From: Candidatus Bathyarchaeum sp.
Lineage (GTDB): Archaea; Thermoproteota; Bathyarchaeia; Bathyarchaeales; Bathyarchaeaceae
Length of the DNA stretch: 57,756 nucleotides
Assembly (NCBI GenBank): GCA_016930555.1
Contig: JAFGGM010000054.1
Span: 1-57,756 of the forward strand
Direction of reading: 5' to 3'
The notes under the pieces are model-generated. The model did not search any database and was not told the DNA's origin. It worked only from the letters and a program-made list of their open reading frames with translations. The translations under genes were made by a program, and so were the position numbers. Positions 27,076-37,011 of the stretch are shown here, in pieces. The stretch's first letter is position 1. The number at the start of each line of letters is the position of its first letter.

Positions 27076-27190
27076 GATACTGATTGTTTTTTTGTTTTTC
27101 TAATGTTTTTGAGTGGGATTTATATGAATGACCGTATGTATCATATATCTTAATCGTTATTATTCGATAATTTCACAGGTAGGACAGTTC

Positions 27191-27412
27191 ATGGTTAAAA
27201 AAATTCATATTATTGCTTCCTTGTTGCCTGAAGCATCTGAAGCATCAACTGACCAGATTGAGAAGAAGATACGGAATGATGCAAAAATTCCTTGTTGCAC
27301 AAACATCGAAAAGGTGACGATAGAAGATGCTGAAGAAACGATCATGAATCTGACAAAGCAGGGAGTCTCAAGTAACGTAGCAAGAAATCTTGTAGACCTT
27401 TACACCGAATAA
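27191..27412 (+). CDS. Small conserved-looking protein, unknown function
   Basis: MVKKIHIIASLLPEASEASTDQIEKKIRNDAKIPCCTNIEKVTIEDAEETIMNLTKQGVSSNVARNLVDLYTE; internal ATG preferred over the listed start. Confidence 0.6.
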   Translation: MVKKIHIIASLLPEASEASTDQIEKKIRNDAKIPCCTNIEKVTIEDAEETIMNLTKQGVSSNVARNLVDLYTE

Positions 27413-27424
27413 TGATCAAGACAA

Positions 27425-28447
27425 CTATTTTGTCAATATCATGTGATCTGAGGGCTTATTTCCCAGTAGCAACCGGAAGTGGTCACATTTTCCTTCTTTT
27501 TGAACGCGTTCAACTTTTCCTTCTGCAATTACTGTTTCACCACTTTTTGCTTGTTCACAGAATCTTCCTCGAAAGGACACGATCTCTTCAATTGGTTCTG
27601 TTTTTGAGCCTTCAATTGTTTGCACGTTAACGAGCTTATAGGTGCATGGCGTGAAGAGGGCTTCTGAGTCGTTAGCAATTGTGGCTTTTATTTTTGCATT
27701 GCCTTCTGGCTTGTAGATTATGCTGCCATACTGTTCACTGATTTCGTTCAAGTTTTTTACGAAACGGATAAAGAAGTGCTTGTTCATGAATTTGCCGTGA
27801 GAGACTTTTCGGGAATCGGTTCGAACAAAATCTTCGAAAGATACATTGGTGTCCTTCGAACGAAAATCGAACAACTCTCTTAGTCCATCACGGTTGTAGG
27901 CTTCAACTGGACTGGTTTCGTCTTCGAATAGTTCCTGCATGGTTTCTGCTACCCTATACCCTGTTTCGGTTCCATAAACAATGAGGTCAATATCTGAGGA
28001 TGGCTCTTGAAGATGGACTAGGATTGACCCTGAAACACCCAGCTTGCTCCATTGAACCCCAGAATTTTCCTTGAGAATCTCCATAAATCGTAACGCCGTT
28101 GTTTCCGCAGTGTCCAAATTTTTTCTATTTCGTAACTTCTGCAATCCCTGAGCTGGCTGATAATGCGTTTTAATGTCTTCAATGGGAACCTCACATAGCA
28201 GGGTGTTGAAAACTGGATCATCTATTAAATATTGTGGATATTTCTGTTTCAATAGGGCATAGCGTTTAGAGAGGTTGTAGAATTTGGTATATCGTCTTCC
28301 ATCTCTTTCTCGGTTACCAATTGGGTCGGGAACATAACGGATGAAGGCAACCACCCTGTCCGGAGGATGAACTAACCCTTTAACATCAAAAATGATATTG
28401 TCTTTAGTTTCGATCAGGTCGCCTTCTCTAGCGTTCACGTCGTTCAC
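27425..28447 (-). CDS. Predicted archaeal nucleotidyltransferase
   Basis: GVSGSILVHLQEPSSDIDLIVYG nucleotidyltransferase motif; 340 aa. Confidence 0.8.
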   Translation of the reverse strand: MNDVNAREGDLIETKDNIIFDVKGLVHPPDRVVAFIRYVPDPIGNRERDGRRYTKFYNLSKRYALLKQKYPQYLIDDPVFNTLLCEVPIEDIKTHYQPAQGLQKLRNRKNLDTAETTALRFMEILKENSGVQWSKLGVSGSILVHLQEPSSDIDLIVYGTETGYRVAETMQELFEDETSPVEAYNRDGLRELFDFRSKDTNVSFEDFVRTDSRKVSHGKFMNKHFFIRFVKNLNEISEQYGSIIYKPEGNAKIKATIANDSEALFTPCTYKLVNVQTIEGSKTEPIEEIVSFRGRFCEQAKSGETVIAEGKVERVQKEGKCDHFRLLLGNKPSDHMILTK

Positions 28448-28544
28448 ACTTTAAATTTGATGATTACCTTGATTAGATTTTCTGGCGGCAATTATCCTTT
28501 TTAAAAATTAGGGAGGGATTGTCGTCGATTTCAACTGGTTTGAT

Positions 28545-29258
28545 TTATCTGATTAGACTCAACATCCCTGATTTTCTGAGGCTGTAATATAAGGGCAAGG
28601 TAATTAGAACGGTTATTATTACTGCAGCTATTCGTTCTAGAGGATAAATGAACATTACGAAGTTCCAGACCGCAGCTTCAAGGTCAAACATCCAGATCGC
28701 TAAAGTGCTGCCGACTATATTGTCAGTTAAAGTCCCTACAAAGGCGGCGACAGTTATGCCTACGCCCAATTTCTTAACGTTCGATAAATCAGTTGACCAC
28801 ACTCCAAGTCGTGTTGAGAAAATTAATCCTACAATAACTGCGATTATGTGCAGAAATGGGTAGCCAATTGCTCCCATGCCATATGGGTGAATGTAGAAGC
28901 CGAGAATTGCTGCTAGAAGAAGTGCAGCTGAGATGTATCCGCGTTTTTCAAATGCAAAGCCTGCACTCATTGCTCCTATGGTAGCGGGCAGAAAGGAAGC
29001 TGGACCGAAGATTGCTCCTGATGGGTTTATGAACATGGCGATTACTGAGCCGATTATGGCTGCTATGCCTCCAGATATGGGTCCGAGGATTATTCCCATG
29101 AGTGGTACTGTTATCACTCCCAAAGTTATTGCGCCATCTACACCTATTGCTATTGTGTACGGTAGGCTACTCAAAACGGTGTGCAATGCTGCAAATACTA
29201 CTATTAATGCTATTCCTTTTGCTGAGAAGATGTTACGGATTGTTTTAGACATTTTCAT
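28545..29258 (-). CDS. ECF-transporter S-component-like membrane protein
   Basis: GVITVPLMGIILGPISGGIAAIIGSVIAMFINP and multiple TM helices. Confidence 0.7.
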   Translation of the reverse strand: MKMSKTIRNIFSAKGIALIVVFAALHTVLSSLPYTIAIGVDGAITLGVITVPLMGIILGPISGGIAAIIGSVIAMFINPSGAIFGPASFLPATIGAMSAGFAFEKRGYISAALLLAAILGFYIHPYGMGAIGYPFLHIIAVIVGLIFSTRLGVWSTDLSNVKKLGVGITVAAFVGTLTDNIVGSTLAIWMFDLEAAVWNFVMFIYPLERIAAVIITVLITLPLYYSLRKSGMLSLIR

Positions 29259-29576
29259 TCATCCAAGATTTCGTCGTTGTGTAATTTTTTACACAGCAAC
29301 TTACAAACCTATCTTCTATTTTGGTATATAAGATTAACCCTCTTTTTAGCCAATTTTTTCTAAAAAATACTGTTTTCAGCAATCTGCTGCTATTAGGTTT
29401 CTACTTTATTCTGGTTCTTTCCACCGCTTTTGTTTTTGCAACGAATGTGTTTATTTGGTTGTGTGCCTTGTTTTAGAATTGTTGTGGGATTTTTTTATTT
29501 ATTTTTGTTACTTTTTTTGTTTGATTTGACTTTTTGATTACTTTGTGTTTTCTAAAATTTGACTTCAAGCATTAAA

Positions 29577-29644
29577 TGAATAAACATTCATTAAATATGA
29601 TTTTGATAAATATATGTTCAGAAAAAAGAAAAGGTTTATATATA
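29577..29644 (+). promoter_or_regulatory. Promoter of kaiC-like gene 1: TGAA-N6-TTCA operator plus BRE/TATA
   Basis: TGAATAAACATTCA 29577..29590; second TTCA 29617..29620; GAAAAGG-TTTATATATA with TATA at 29635. Confidence 0.6.
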
Positions 29645-29679
29645 AATAATCAATAATCAAAAGATTAATTGAATAAGAG

Positions 29680-30432
29680 GTGGTTAGTGTGACAATTCCA
29701 AGAACAAAAGCTATCGAATGGATTGACATAGGAGTAAAGGGATTGAACGATTTCATTCCCGGCCTACCAAAAGGTGACGCAATTTTGATTCGAGGTGAAC
29801 CAGGTACAGGTAAAACAATCTGCTGTCTACAATTCCTTCATAAAGGAGCAGAACTAGGCGAAAAATGTTTGTACATTACCACTGAAGAAACCCCTGAATC
29901 AGTAATGCGAACTGGAGGAGAACTCTGGTCCGACTTCCCCGACTTAATCAGAGAAGGAACAATACAGGTAATCAACATGTCCATAAGCGCAGAATACGCC
30001 AGCGAATATGGCATACTTGAAAAAGCAGAAGCAATGAGCATTGCCGAAAAAGGATTTGCTGCACAACCCAGGGCAACCAGAATTGTAATTGACTCGCTGT
30101 CTTCCCTTGAGAGGCGCCTGTCTGATTATGAAGAATTCCGAGAAGTCTTTATGAGGTTGCTGCTCGAAACCAAACGCAAAGGAGCAACGGTGATGCTAAC
30201 TGCAGAAGGTATCCCCCTAACTCCGGACATCACCGAATACCTTGTAGACCACTTGATTTATCTTGACTACCGAAAACAAGACAATGAATGGACCCGTGTG
30301 TACATTCTCCGAAAGTCACGAAGTGTACCCTTGAAGCCTCAGATATTAAAGTTAGATATCAATCCAGGCGGTCTATCAGTCGAAGAGACCCCATTCGCGC
30401 TAAATCCTGTGTGGTTCCAAAGTAAAATTTAA
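29680..30432 (+). CDS. KaiC-like RecA-superfamily ATPase (copy 1)
   Basis: GEPGTGKTICCLQFLHKGAE Walker A, YITTEETPE, RIVIDSLSSL Walker B. True start probably GTG near 29689 (VTIPRTKAIEW). Confidence 0.88.
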   Translation: MVSVTIPRTKAIEWIDIGVKGLNDFIPGLPKGDAILIRGEPGTGKTICCLQFLHKGAELGEKCLYITTEETPESVMRTGGELWSDFPDLIREGTIQVINMSISAEYASEYGILEKAEAMSIAEKGFAAQPRATRIVIDSLSSLERRLSDYEEFREVFMRLLLETKRKGATVMLTAEGIPLTPDITEYLVDHLIYLDYRKQDNEWTRVYILRKSRSVPLKPQILKLDINPGGLSVEETPFALNPVWFQSKI

Positions 30433-30448
30433 GCAAAGAATTGCTACC

Positions 30449-30483
30449 CCTCACATCAACTGTGAGGACTCCCCTTTTTTATT
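30449..30483 (+). terminator. Hairpin plus T-run after kaiC-like gene 1
   Basis: CCTCACA-TCAAC-TGTGAGG perfect stem followed by ACTCCCCTTTTTTA. Confidence 0.5.
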
Positions 30484-30891
30484 AAACAGGTACGATTGTT
30501 AAACCTTTGCAAGAACGCACGAGTTTGCATGTGCATCCATTAGGGCATGCTGTTGGGTCTTACATTTTTATTTTATCCAAGTTTGGATCTGAAATAGAAA
30601 GCATAACATATTGTGTTCTAGCTGCTAATTGTTGGCAGTGGATTAAATCGTGAGCTGCAGTTGCTGGTTTCACGGTTTGTTTGAGGTCTGTTCGTCTTTT
30701 GAGTTTTCTGTCGTTTGTTCTCCCCCGACCATTTTTTCTGTTTTTAGATGCACAATAAATGTTAATATTTTATCCGTTGGTTATTCATGAGTTTAACAAT
30801 ATTTTTCTAGGTTTGTTTTTTGGCAATTAATTGTGTCTGAATTAATCAATTAAAAACTTTATTGATTAAGATTTAGATTCTGATGCCATAT

Positions 30892-30959
30892 TGAATAAAC
30901 GTTCAGAGTATATAAGTTTGATAACTAAATATTCATCAAAAAGAAAACATTTATATACA
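30892..30959 (+). promoter_or_regulatory. Promoter of kaiC-like gene 2/amtB: TGAA-N6-TTCA operator plus BRE/TATA
   Basis: TGAATAAACGTTCA 30892..30905; second TTCA 30932..30935; GAAAACA-TTTATATACA with TATA at 30950. Confidence 0.6.
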
Positions 30960-31004
30960 AACAGTCAATATTCAGCTGTTTAATTGAATAATAGGTGATT
31001 CGAT

Positions 31005-31745
31005 ATGGCAATGCAAAAAACATCAAACATTGAATGGATCGACATCGGATTGGATGGCTTGGAAAACTTTATTCCTGGCATTCCAAAGGGCGACGCAATA
31101 CTGGTTAGAGGTGAACCAGGCACTGGCAAAACAATCTGCTGTCTACAATTCCTTTACAAAGGAGCAAAACAAGGAGAAAAATGTCTATACATTACCACTG
31201 AAGAAACCCCTGAAACAGTAATGCGAACTGGAGGAGAACTCTGGTCCGATTTCCCTAAACTGATACAAAATGGAACAATCAAAGTCGTCAACCTTTCAAT
31301 CACTGCAAGCTACGCCAGCGAATACTGTCTCGTTGACAAAGCTGAAGCCATGGATATCGTTTTCAAAGGCTTAAGGGCACAACCTAATGCCTCAAGAATC
31401 GTAATCGATTCGCTATCTTCACTGGCTAGGCGTTTATCTAACTCTGAACAATTTCGCCAAGTCTTCATGAAAATACTGATGGAAACTAAAGGCAGAGGAG
31501 CAACAACACTATTCAGCGCTGAAGGAATTCCCGAAGCTCCAGGAATCACCGAATACCTTGTAGACCACTTGATTTATCTTGATTACCGAAAACACGACGT
31601 GGTCTGGACACGAGTTTTCCTTCTACGGAAGGCACGAAGTGTACCCATGAAACCTCAAGTATTGAAACTGAACATAAAAGCAGGCGGATTGTCCGTAGAA
31701 GAGATACCGTTCTCGCTTAAGCCTGTTTGGTTCGGCAGTGACTAG
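31005..31745 (+). CDS. KaiC-like RecA-superfamily ATPase (copy 2)
   Basis: Close paralog of copy 1 with identical Walker A (GEPGTGKTICCLQFL) and TTEETPE; 12 bp before amtB. Confidence 0.88.
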   Translation: MAMQKTSNIEWIDIGLDGLENFIPGIPKGDAILVRGEPGTGKTICCLQFLYKGAKQGEKCLYITTEETPETVMRTGGELWSDFPKLIQNGTIKVVNLSITASYASEYCLVDKAEAMDIVFKGLRAQPNASRIVIDSLSSLARRLSNSEQFRQVFMKILMETKGRGATTLFSAEGIPEAPGITEYLVDHLIYLDYRKHDVVWTRVFLLRKARSVPMKPQVLKLNIKAGGLSVEEIPFSLKPVWFGSD

Positions 31746-31756
31746 AAAGGTGATTA

Positions 31757-33079
31757 ATGATGACATTAGATCAAGCAACTGAAACATGGGCAGCGTTTCA
31801 GCAGAACTTCTTCGTAGGATGGGCACCAGTAGCCATCTTCATAATGGCAACTGCAGGCTTCGCCCTGTTCTATGCAGGAATGGTCCGCAAAAAGAACGTC
31901 ACCCATACGATACTTCAAATCAACGTAGGATGGACACTAGCCTTTGTTGTCTACTTCATCATCGGCTTTCCACTAGCGTACTATGTATCGGCTCCAGTAT
32001 TCGGGTTACCGCAGTTTATTCCTACAATAGCCAACCCGTTGCCGCCATTATTGTCTGAAACAGGCGCTTATGGTCTGCCCGCAAGCCCTTCTGGTATTGG
32101 TGACCTTGCAACATGGTTCAAAATGGGGATGTTCGCTATCACCACTGTAGGTATCGTTCCTGGAGGCTTGGCAGAACGTGACAAGTTCTGGGGTTGGATA
32201 CTCGCTGCAGCAGGCATAGCAGGTTTAATCTATCCTGTGGTTGAACACTGGGTTTGGGGTGGAGGCTGGCTATCGGAAATCGGATTTATCGATTACGCAG
32301 GTTCAGGAGTGGTCCACTTGGTTGGAGGAACACTTGCCTTAACAGGTGCATATGTAATTGGTCCAAGGATTGGAAAGTTCGTCGGAGACAAGAAAATACC
32401 AAGAACATTCTTTGGACATAGCATTCCATTGTCTGTGCTCGGTGCATGGCTACTGGCGTTCGGATGGTTCGGCTTCAACGTCGGCTCAAGCGTAGCAGCA
32501 GACCCAATGACAATCAACATAGAACTTGCATGGGTTTCGCTCACCACAGCAATGTGTATGGCTGGAGGAATGTTCGGCGCAGCAATTACCTCAAGGGGTC
32601 ATGTGCTAACAAGCATGGTTGGCTTGCTTGCAGGAGCTGTTGCAATATGTTCCGGTGCTGCAGTCGTTCATCCGCTAGCAGGATTCGTGATTGGAATAAT
32701 CGCTGGAATAATCACAACCTTCACCATAGGCTTCATTGATCACAAGCTACACATCGACGATGCCTTGGGTTGTTTCCCAGTTCACGCAGCATGTGGAATC
32801 TGGGGACTACTTGCAACAGGAATATTTGGTTACACCGCTTTTGGAGCACACCCAATCTATGGATTCGCAGACGTAAGCACATGGATCAGTCAAATCGGAA
32901 TACAGGCAATCGGTGCAGTATCAATACTCGCCTGGGCAGGTGCAATGGGACTGATAATGTTCACTATATTGAAGAAACTAAACCTGCTAAGGGCCACAAG
33001 GGACGAAGAACTATACGGCCTAGACATCGCAATACACAAGACGCTAGCATACCCCGAAGACATGATGGACGACAAATAA
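31757..33079 (+). CDS. amt: Ammonium transporter
   Basis: FFVGWAPVAIFIMATAGFALFYAGMVRKKNV, DYAGSGVVHLVGG, GCFPVHAACGIWG family motifs. Confidence 0.95.
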   Translation: MMTLDQATETWAAFQQNFFVGWAPVAIFIMATAGFALFYAGMVRKKNVTHTILQINVGWTLAFVVYFIIGFPLAYYVSAPVFGLPQFIPTIANPLPPLLSETGAYGLPASPSGIGDLATWFKMGMFAITTVGIVPGGLAERDKFWGWILAAAGIAGLIYPVVEHWVWGGGWLSEIGFIDYAGSGVVHLVGGTLALTGAYVIGPRIGKFVGDKKIPRTFFGHSIPLSVLGAWLLAFGWFGFNVGSSVAADPMTINIELAWVSLTTAMCMAGGMFGAAITSRGHVLTSMVGLLAGAVAICSGAAVVHPLAGFVIGIIAGIITTFTIGFIDHKLHIDDALGCFPVHAACGIWGLLATGIFGYTAFGAHPIYGFADVSTWISQIGIQAIGAVSILAWAGAMGLIMFTILKKLNLLRATRDEELYGLDIAIHKTLAYPEDMMDDK

Positions 33080-33090
33080 ACTCCATAGCG

Positions 33091-33115
33091 CCACAACGGC
33101 GCAACCCTTTTTCTC
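33091..33115 (+). terminator. Hairpin plus T-run after amt
   Basis: GCGCC-ACAAC-GGCGC followed by AACCCTTTTTCTC. Confidence 0.4.
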
Positions 33116-33208
33116 ATTTTTCTAATTTTTTCTTGAAAACATCTTTCCGAAGCTCTTAAATATTATTTTAAGGAATGACACACTTCAATCTGGTGAGTTG
33201 ATAATCAT

Positions 33209-35956
33209 TTGACGTCACAATCATCTAGACATAAACTAACAATTGTTTTTTTTGTTAACGTAATAATTGTCGCTGTTGCCATTCCCAGCTACTTCTATAG
33301 TATGTCACAAATTCCCGAACCCGCCAGCTTCCAAGTAACAAATTTGGTTTTTGCTTCTGATTGGATTCAAGTTGGGGAATCGCTGCAGCTTTCTGTTAAC
33401 GTAACTAACATTGGAGACCAGACTGGAAACCATTCTGTAACTCTTACAATTGATGGTGAACCAATAACAACTGAAACGGTTCAGCTTTCAGGGTCAGAAA
33501 GCGTAACAGTGGATTTCACTGCAACAGTAATGACTGAAGGAAATCACACTGTCCAAGTCGGAGATTTAGTCGGCTCGGTCAAAGCTACCTCAGATATTCC
33601 CTCCAAGCCTGCTGAATTGGAAGTAACTGATTTGGGCATCAGTCGAGCCATTGCTGAGCCTGGAGAAACCATATTTGTTTCAGCTACTGTAAAAAACGTT
33701 GGAGACGAGAGCGGCAGTTTTGATTTGGACCTTTTTGTTAATGATGAAAAACGGGGTACTCAACCTATTCAGCTTGACGGTAAAGAAACCACAACAGTAC
33801 AATTCAACGTCACTGAGGAAGCTGAAGGAACTTATGTGGTTAAGGTTGGAGACCTCACCAAATCTTTCGAAATCAGTTCCAATGCCCAGCCAGCTAAACC
33901 AGCCGAGTTCCACGTAACCGACTTAACCATTAATCCTTCCTCGGTCATGGCTGGTGAAACTGTGTCAATTTCAGTTAAGGTAACTAATGTCGGAGAGGAA
34001 TCAGGAACCTATACGGTAAACCTAACAATTGACGGCACAATAACAGACACAAGAACTGTCACATTGTCTGGCGCTCAAACCCAGATTATCGACTTTGGTG
34101 CAAATGAAACAACCGTTGGCACCCACACTGTCGAAGTCAGCGGTCAATCCGGAAATTTCATTGTTGAAGCCTCTGTTGCGGCATCAGACAAAATTGACTT
34201 GCAGAGAGTTTTTGTGGCTCCATATGAAGTAGCGGAGGGGGAAACTGTTACAGTAATAGTTAAAGCTAACAACCTTGCAAACGAGGAGTCAGTTCTTGGT
34301 GCAAGACTTCTTGTCGATGGCGAGGTTGTAGATACAAAGACGACCACTTTGCCTATAGGTGAATCTGAAGAAGCCCTTGAATTTACATTCGCAGCAGGTC
34401 CGGCAAACGCTGAAACATTGAAAGGATACTCCATTGAGGTGATAAATCTAGGCAATCAAAGCGACGTCCTGAAAGGATTTTTCATGGTTGCCCCTGATGG
34501 TTTTCACACTTTATCATTTTCTACAAACGCTATCGGTTTAGAATTCACTATCAACGGCATAACTGAGCCTGTGCCATATAGTAAACTCTTGCCAGAGGGA
34601 AGCTACACCATAACCATACCTGATGGCATTGAAGGCGGAGGCACATTCTGGAACTTCACCAGCTGGAATGATGATAAGTCGACAAGCCTCACTAGGACTA
34701 TATACTTAGATCAACGTATTTCTCTAATTGCCGATTTTATGAACTGCAAATCTTGTCCTTCCTTATATGTTTGGAATGGAACCGAATATTTGTACACAGC
34801 TGAAATCTCCGACGGCACAGGCTACTTGGGAATCTTTAACAACTTCCACGAGGACGGAAGCCTAGCCTTCCTTTACAGTGTTCCTTGGGACTACACCAAG
34901 TTAGATTCGAGCCTGCTCCAAACAAATGGAGAATACTATGACATGACGATCAGACAAAACTGGGACGAAATATCATATGTAGATTCTGCTACATTGGTGA
35001 TTGTGGAGCACTCACGTGATGTAGATGTTTATTCAACCAAAGCCACATACCTGTACGAGATTGAAGGACAAGGAACAATCTACACTGTAAACAAAAATCC
35101 TAATTCTCTCATATCATGCATCAACGGAACCGGACACGATATGTTATCCATAGTTTCAGAACGTGACGGAATCACCACTCTTGGCAACGAATTTACATGG
35201 GACACTCTAGAGCTGAATTTAGGTGACCTCTCTGGGGCAGAAGAAATCAAGCTTGTAGTTTCTGGAAGAATAATCTACTCTTCAGGAGAAGAACAAGGGG
35301 CATGGGTTGGACAGTTCTGGGATAAGCCTGGTGAGCAAGCATTTCCCCCTCCTTACATGGAAGTTAAAGACTCTGAAGGCAACTGGGTTCCTGTTCCAGA
35401 TAAACGTCAGTTCCCGTTGTTGGATGTTACACCAGAAATTTTCGTCGTGAATTTGACTGGGCTCTTCCCAACAGATGATTACTCCCTTAGGTTACACACA
35501 TTCTTCAACACCAGATTCGATTACATCGGAGTGGACACAAAATCCCAGCAGGACATAACAATCCGAGAGGTACCAGTTTCCTCTGCAACTTTGTCCCAAG
35601 CTTTCGAAGCCGAATCCAGCTCAACAGGCAACTTCACCCGATACGGAGACGTAACTGAGCTCATGGGAGCTCCAGACGACATGTTTGTGATAATCCGCCA
35701 AGGCGACGAAATACGAATCCTCTTCTCTGCTGATGATGTGGCTGATGTCCCCGAAGGCATGGAACGTGACTTTTTTGTGTTTGCTAGTGTCTGGTTCAAA
35801 GTTGACGGACTTCCTTACGTGCCCTTCGTTGTTGACCCGTTACCCTTCCATGAAATGACCTGTTTCCCTTATCCAGAAACAGAAAGCTATCCATACGATG
35901 CAGCACATCTTGCTTACCTTACGGAATACAACACTAGAATAATCGTTAGCCCATAA
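33209..35956 (+). CDS. Secreted/surface protein with tandem CARDB-like domains
   Basis: TTG start, N-terminal TM, at least three repeats of the type ...EVTDLxI...GETxxVSxxVxNVGxExG...; C-terminal CKSCPSLYVWNGTEYLYTAEI region. Confidence 0.75.
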   Translation: MTSQSSRHKLTIVFFVNVIIVAVAIPSYFYSMSQIPEPASFQVTNLVFASDWIQVGESLQLSVNVTNIGDQTGNHSVTLTIDGEPITTETVQLSGSESVTVDFTATVMTEGNHTVQVGDLVGSVKATSDIPSKPAELEVTDLGISRAIAEPGETIFVSATVKNVGDESGSFDLDLFVNDEKRGTQPIQLDGKETTTVQFNVTEEAEGTYVVKVGDLTKSFEISSNAQPAKPAEFHVTDLTINPSSVMAGETVSISVKVTNVGEESGTYTVNLTIDGTITDTRTVTLSGAQTQIIDFGANETTVGTHTVEVSGQSGNFIVEASVAASDKIDLQRVFVAPYEVAEGETVTVIVKANNLANEESVLGARLLVDGEVVDTKTTTLPIGESEEALEFTFAAGPANAETLKGYSIEVINLGNQSDVLKGFFMVAPDGFHTLSFSTNAIGLEFTINGITEPVPYSKLLPEGSYTITIPDGIEGGGTFWNFTSWNDDKSTSLTRTIYLDQRISLIADFMNCKSCPSLYVWNGTEYLYTAEISDGTGYLGIFNNFHEDGSLAFLYSVPWDYTKLDSSLLQTNGEYYDMTIRQNWDEISYVDSATLVIVEHSRDVDVYSTKATYLYEIEGQGTIYTVNKNPNSLISCINGTGHDMLSIVSERDGITTLGNEFTWDTLELNLGDLSGAEEIKLVVSGRIIYSSGEEQGAWVGQFWDKPGEQAFPPPYMEVKDSEGNWVPVPDKRQFPLLDVTPEIFVVNLTGLFPTDDYSLRLHTFFNTRFDYIGVDTKSQQDITIREVPVSSATLSQAFEAESSSTGNFTRYGDVTELMGAPDDMFVIIRQGDEIRILFSADDVADVPEGMERDFFVFASVWFKVDGLPYVPFVVDPLPFHEMTCFPYPETESYPYDAAHLAYLTEYNTRIIVSP

Positions 35957-35992
35957 ACCATGGAGTTAGATTAGCGAGGAGAAAAGAATGGA

Positions 35993-36997
35993 ATGTGGGC
36001 GCTGATAACTCAAATCCTGCTAACAATAATCGCTGGGGGATTAGTTTCGGCTGGAATACTGGCAATACTAATTTGGGTAAGAACTCTGAACCGAAAACTT
36101 AGCATTCTACGCCTATTTGTTCAGATAGTAGCAACGGTCGCAATTTTTGTGACACTTCTTTTCTTGCCGCTTCCGTGGAACCCTATACTTTCTGGTCTCG
36201 TTTTCTCAATAGCATTAAGGCTAACAGCTATTTTTATCTTGATTATCGGCAGTACTCTCATTATTGGGCGTTTCTTCTGTGGATGGCTATGCCCCTTTGC
36301 CCTGTATATGGACCTTCTTACCCGCCTCAGAAAGGCGCTAAGGATACCTTACCTGAATCTTCCTGAAAAACTTAACAATGGTCTCAACATTCTCAGGTAT
36401 TTGCTTTTAGCTGCCATGCTGCTTATGGCTCTTGTCTTAGGTCCTCTAAATGCCGACTTGTGGCGTTTCATAATAATGTTTATGGGTCCATTCAAGTCTT
36501 TAATCATAGTTTTTTTGATTCCCGTGGAACCATACGTTACCCAAATAGGCGACGCTTTAGGATTCCCTGTTTGGGGTACCAGCTTTCATGACCTCAGCGG
36601 AACAATACACTACTTCAACGGCGACCAACTTATTCTCATCACATGGATTGTCTTTTTTGTATTCACAGCAGGCGCCTTCATGGTGAGGTTGCTTTGGTGC
36701 CGATTCTGTCCAGTAGGCGTAACATTATCTGTCCTGAACCGGTTTAAATTCTTCAAGTGGGTGCCCCTCCTTCGCATAAAGAAGATGGAAGAAAAATGCA
36801 CAAAATGTGGAATCTGCAAAAGAGTCTGCCCAACACAGGTCACAGAAGTATACGACCAAAAAGGAGGAAACATTGCCCCTTCAAAGTGTATGCTATGCAT
36901 CCGATGCGTAGAAATGTGCCCCTATGAAGACTGCCTGAAGCTGGACTTTGCTGGCAAAACAATCTATAAATCAAAAAACTGGTTAGAACCACAATAA
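35993..36997 (+). CDS. Membrane 4Fe-4S ferredoxin (NapH/CcoG-like)
   Basis: GRFFCGWLCPFALYMDLL, LLWCRFCPVG, CTKCGICKRVCPTQ and CMLCIRCVEMCPY. Confidence 0.82.
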   Translation: MWALITQILLTIIAGGLVSAGILAILIWVRTLNRKLSILRLFVQIVATVAIFVTLLFLPLPWNPILSGLVFSIALRLTAIFILIIGSTLIIGRFFCGWLCPFALYMDLLTRLRKALRIPYLNLPEKLNNGLNILRYLLLAAMLLMALVLGPLNADLWRFIIMFMGPFKSLIIVFLIPVEPYVTQIGDALGFPVWGTSFHDLSGTIHYFNGDQLILITWIVFFVFTAGAFMVRLLWCRFCPVGVTLSVLNRFKFFKWVPLLRIKKMEEKCTKCGICKRVCPTQVTEVYDQKGGNIAPSKCMLCIRCVEMCPYEDCLKLDFAGKTIYKSKNWLEPQ

Positions 36998-37011
36998 ATC
37001 CGTCAGTTTGT

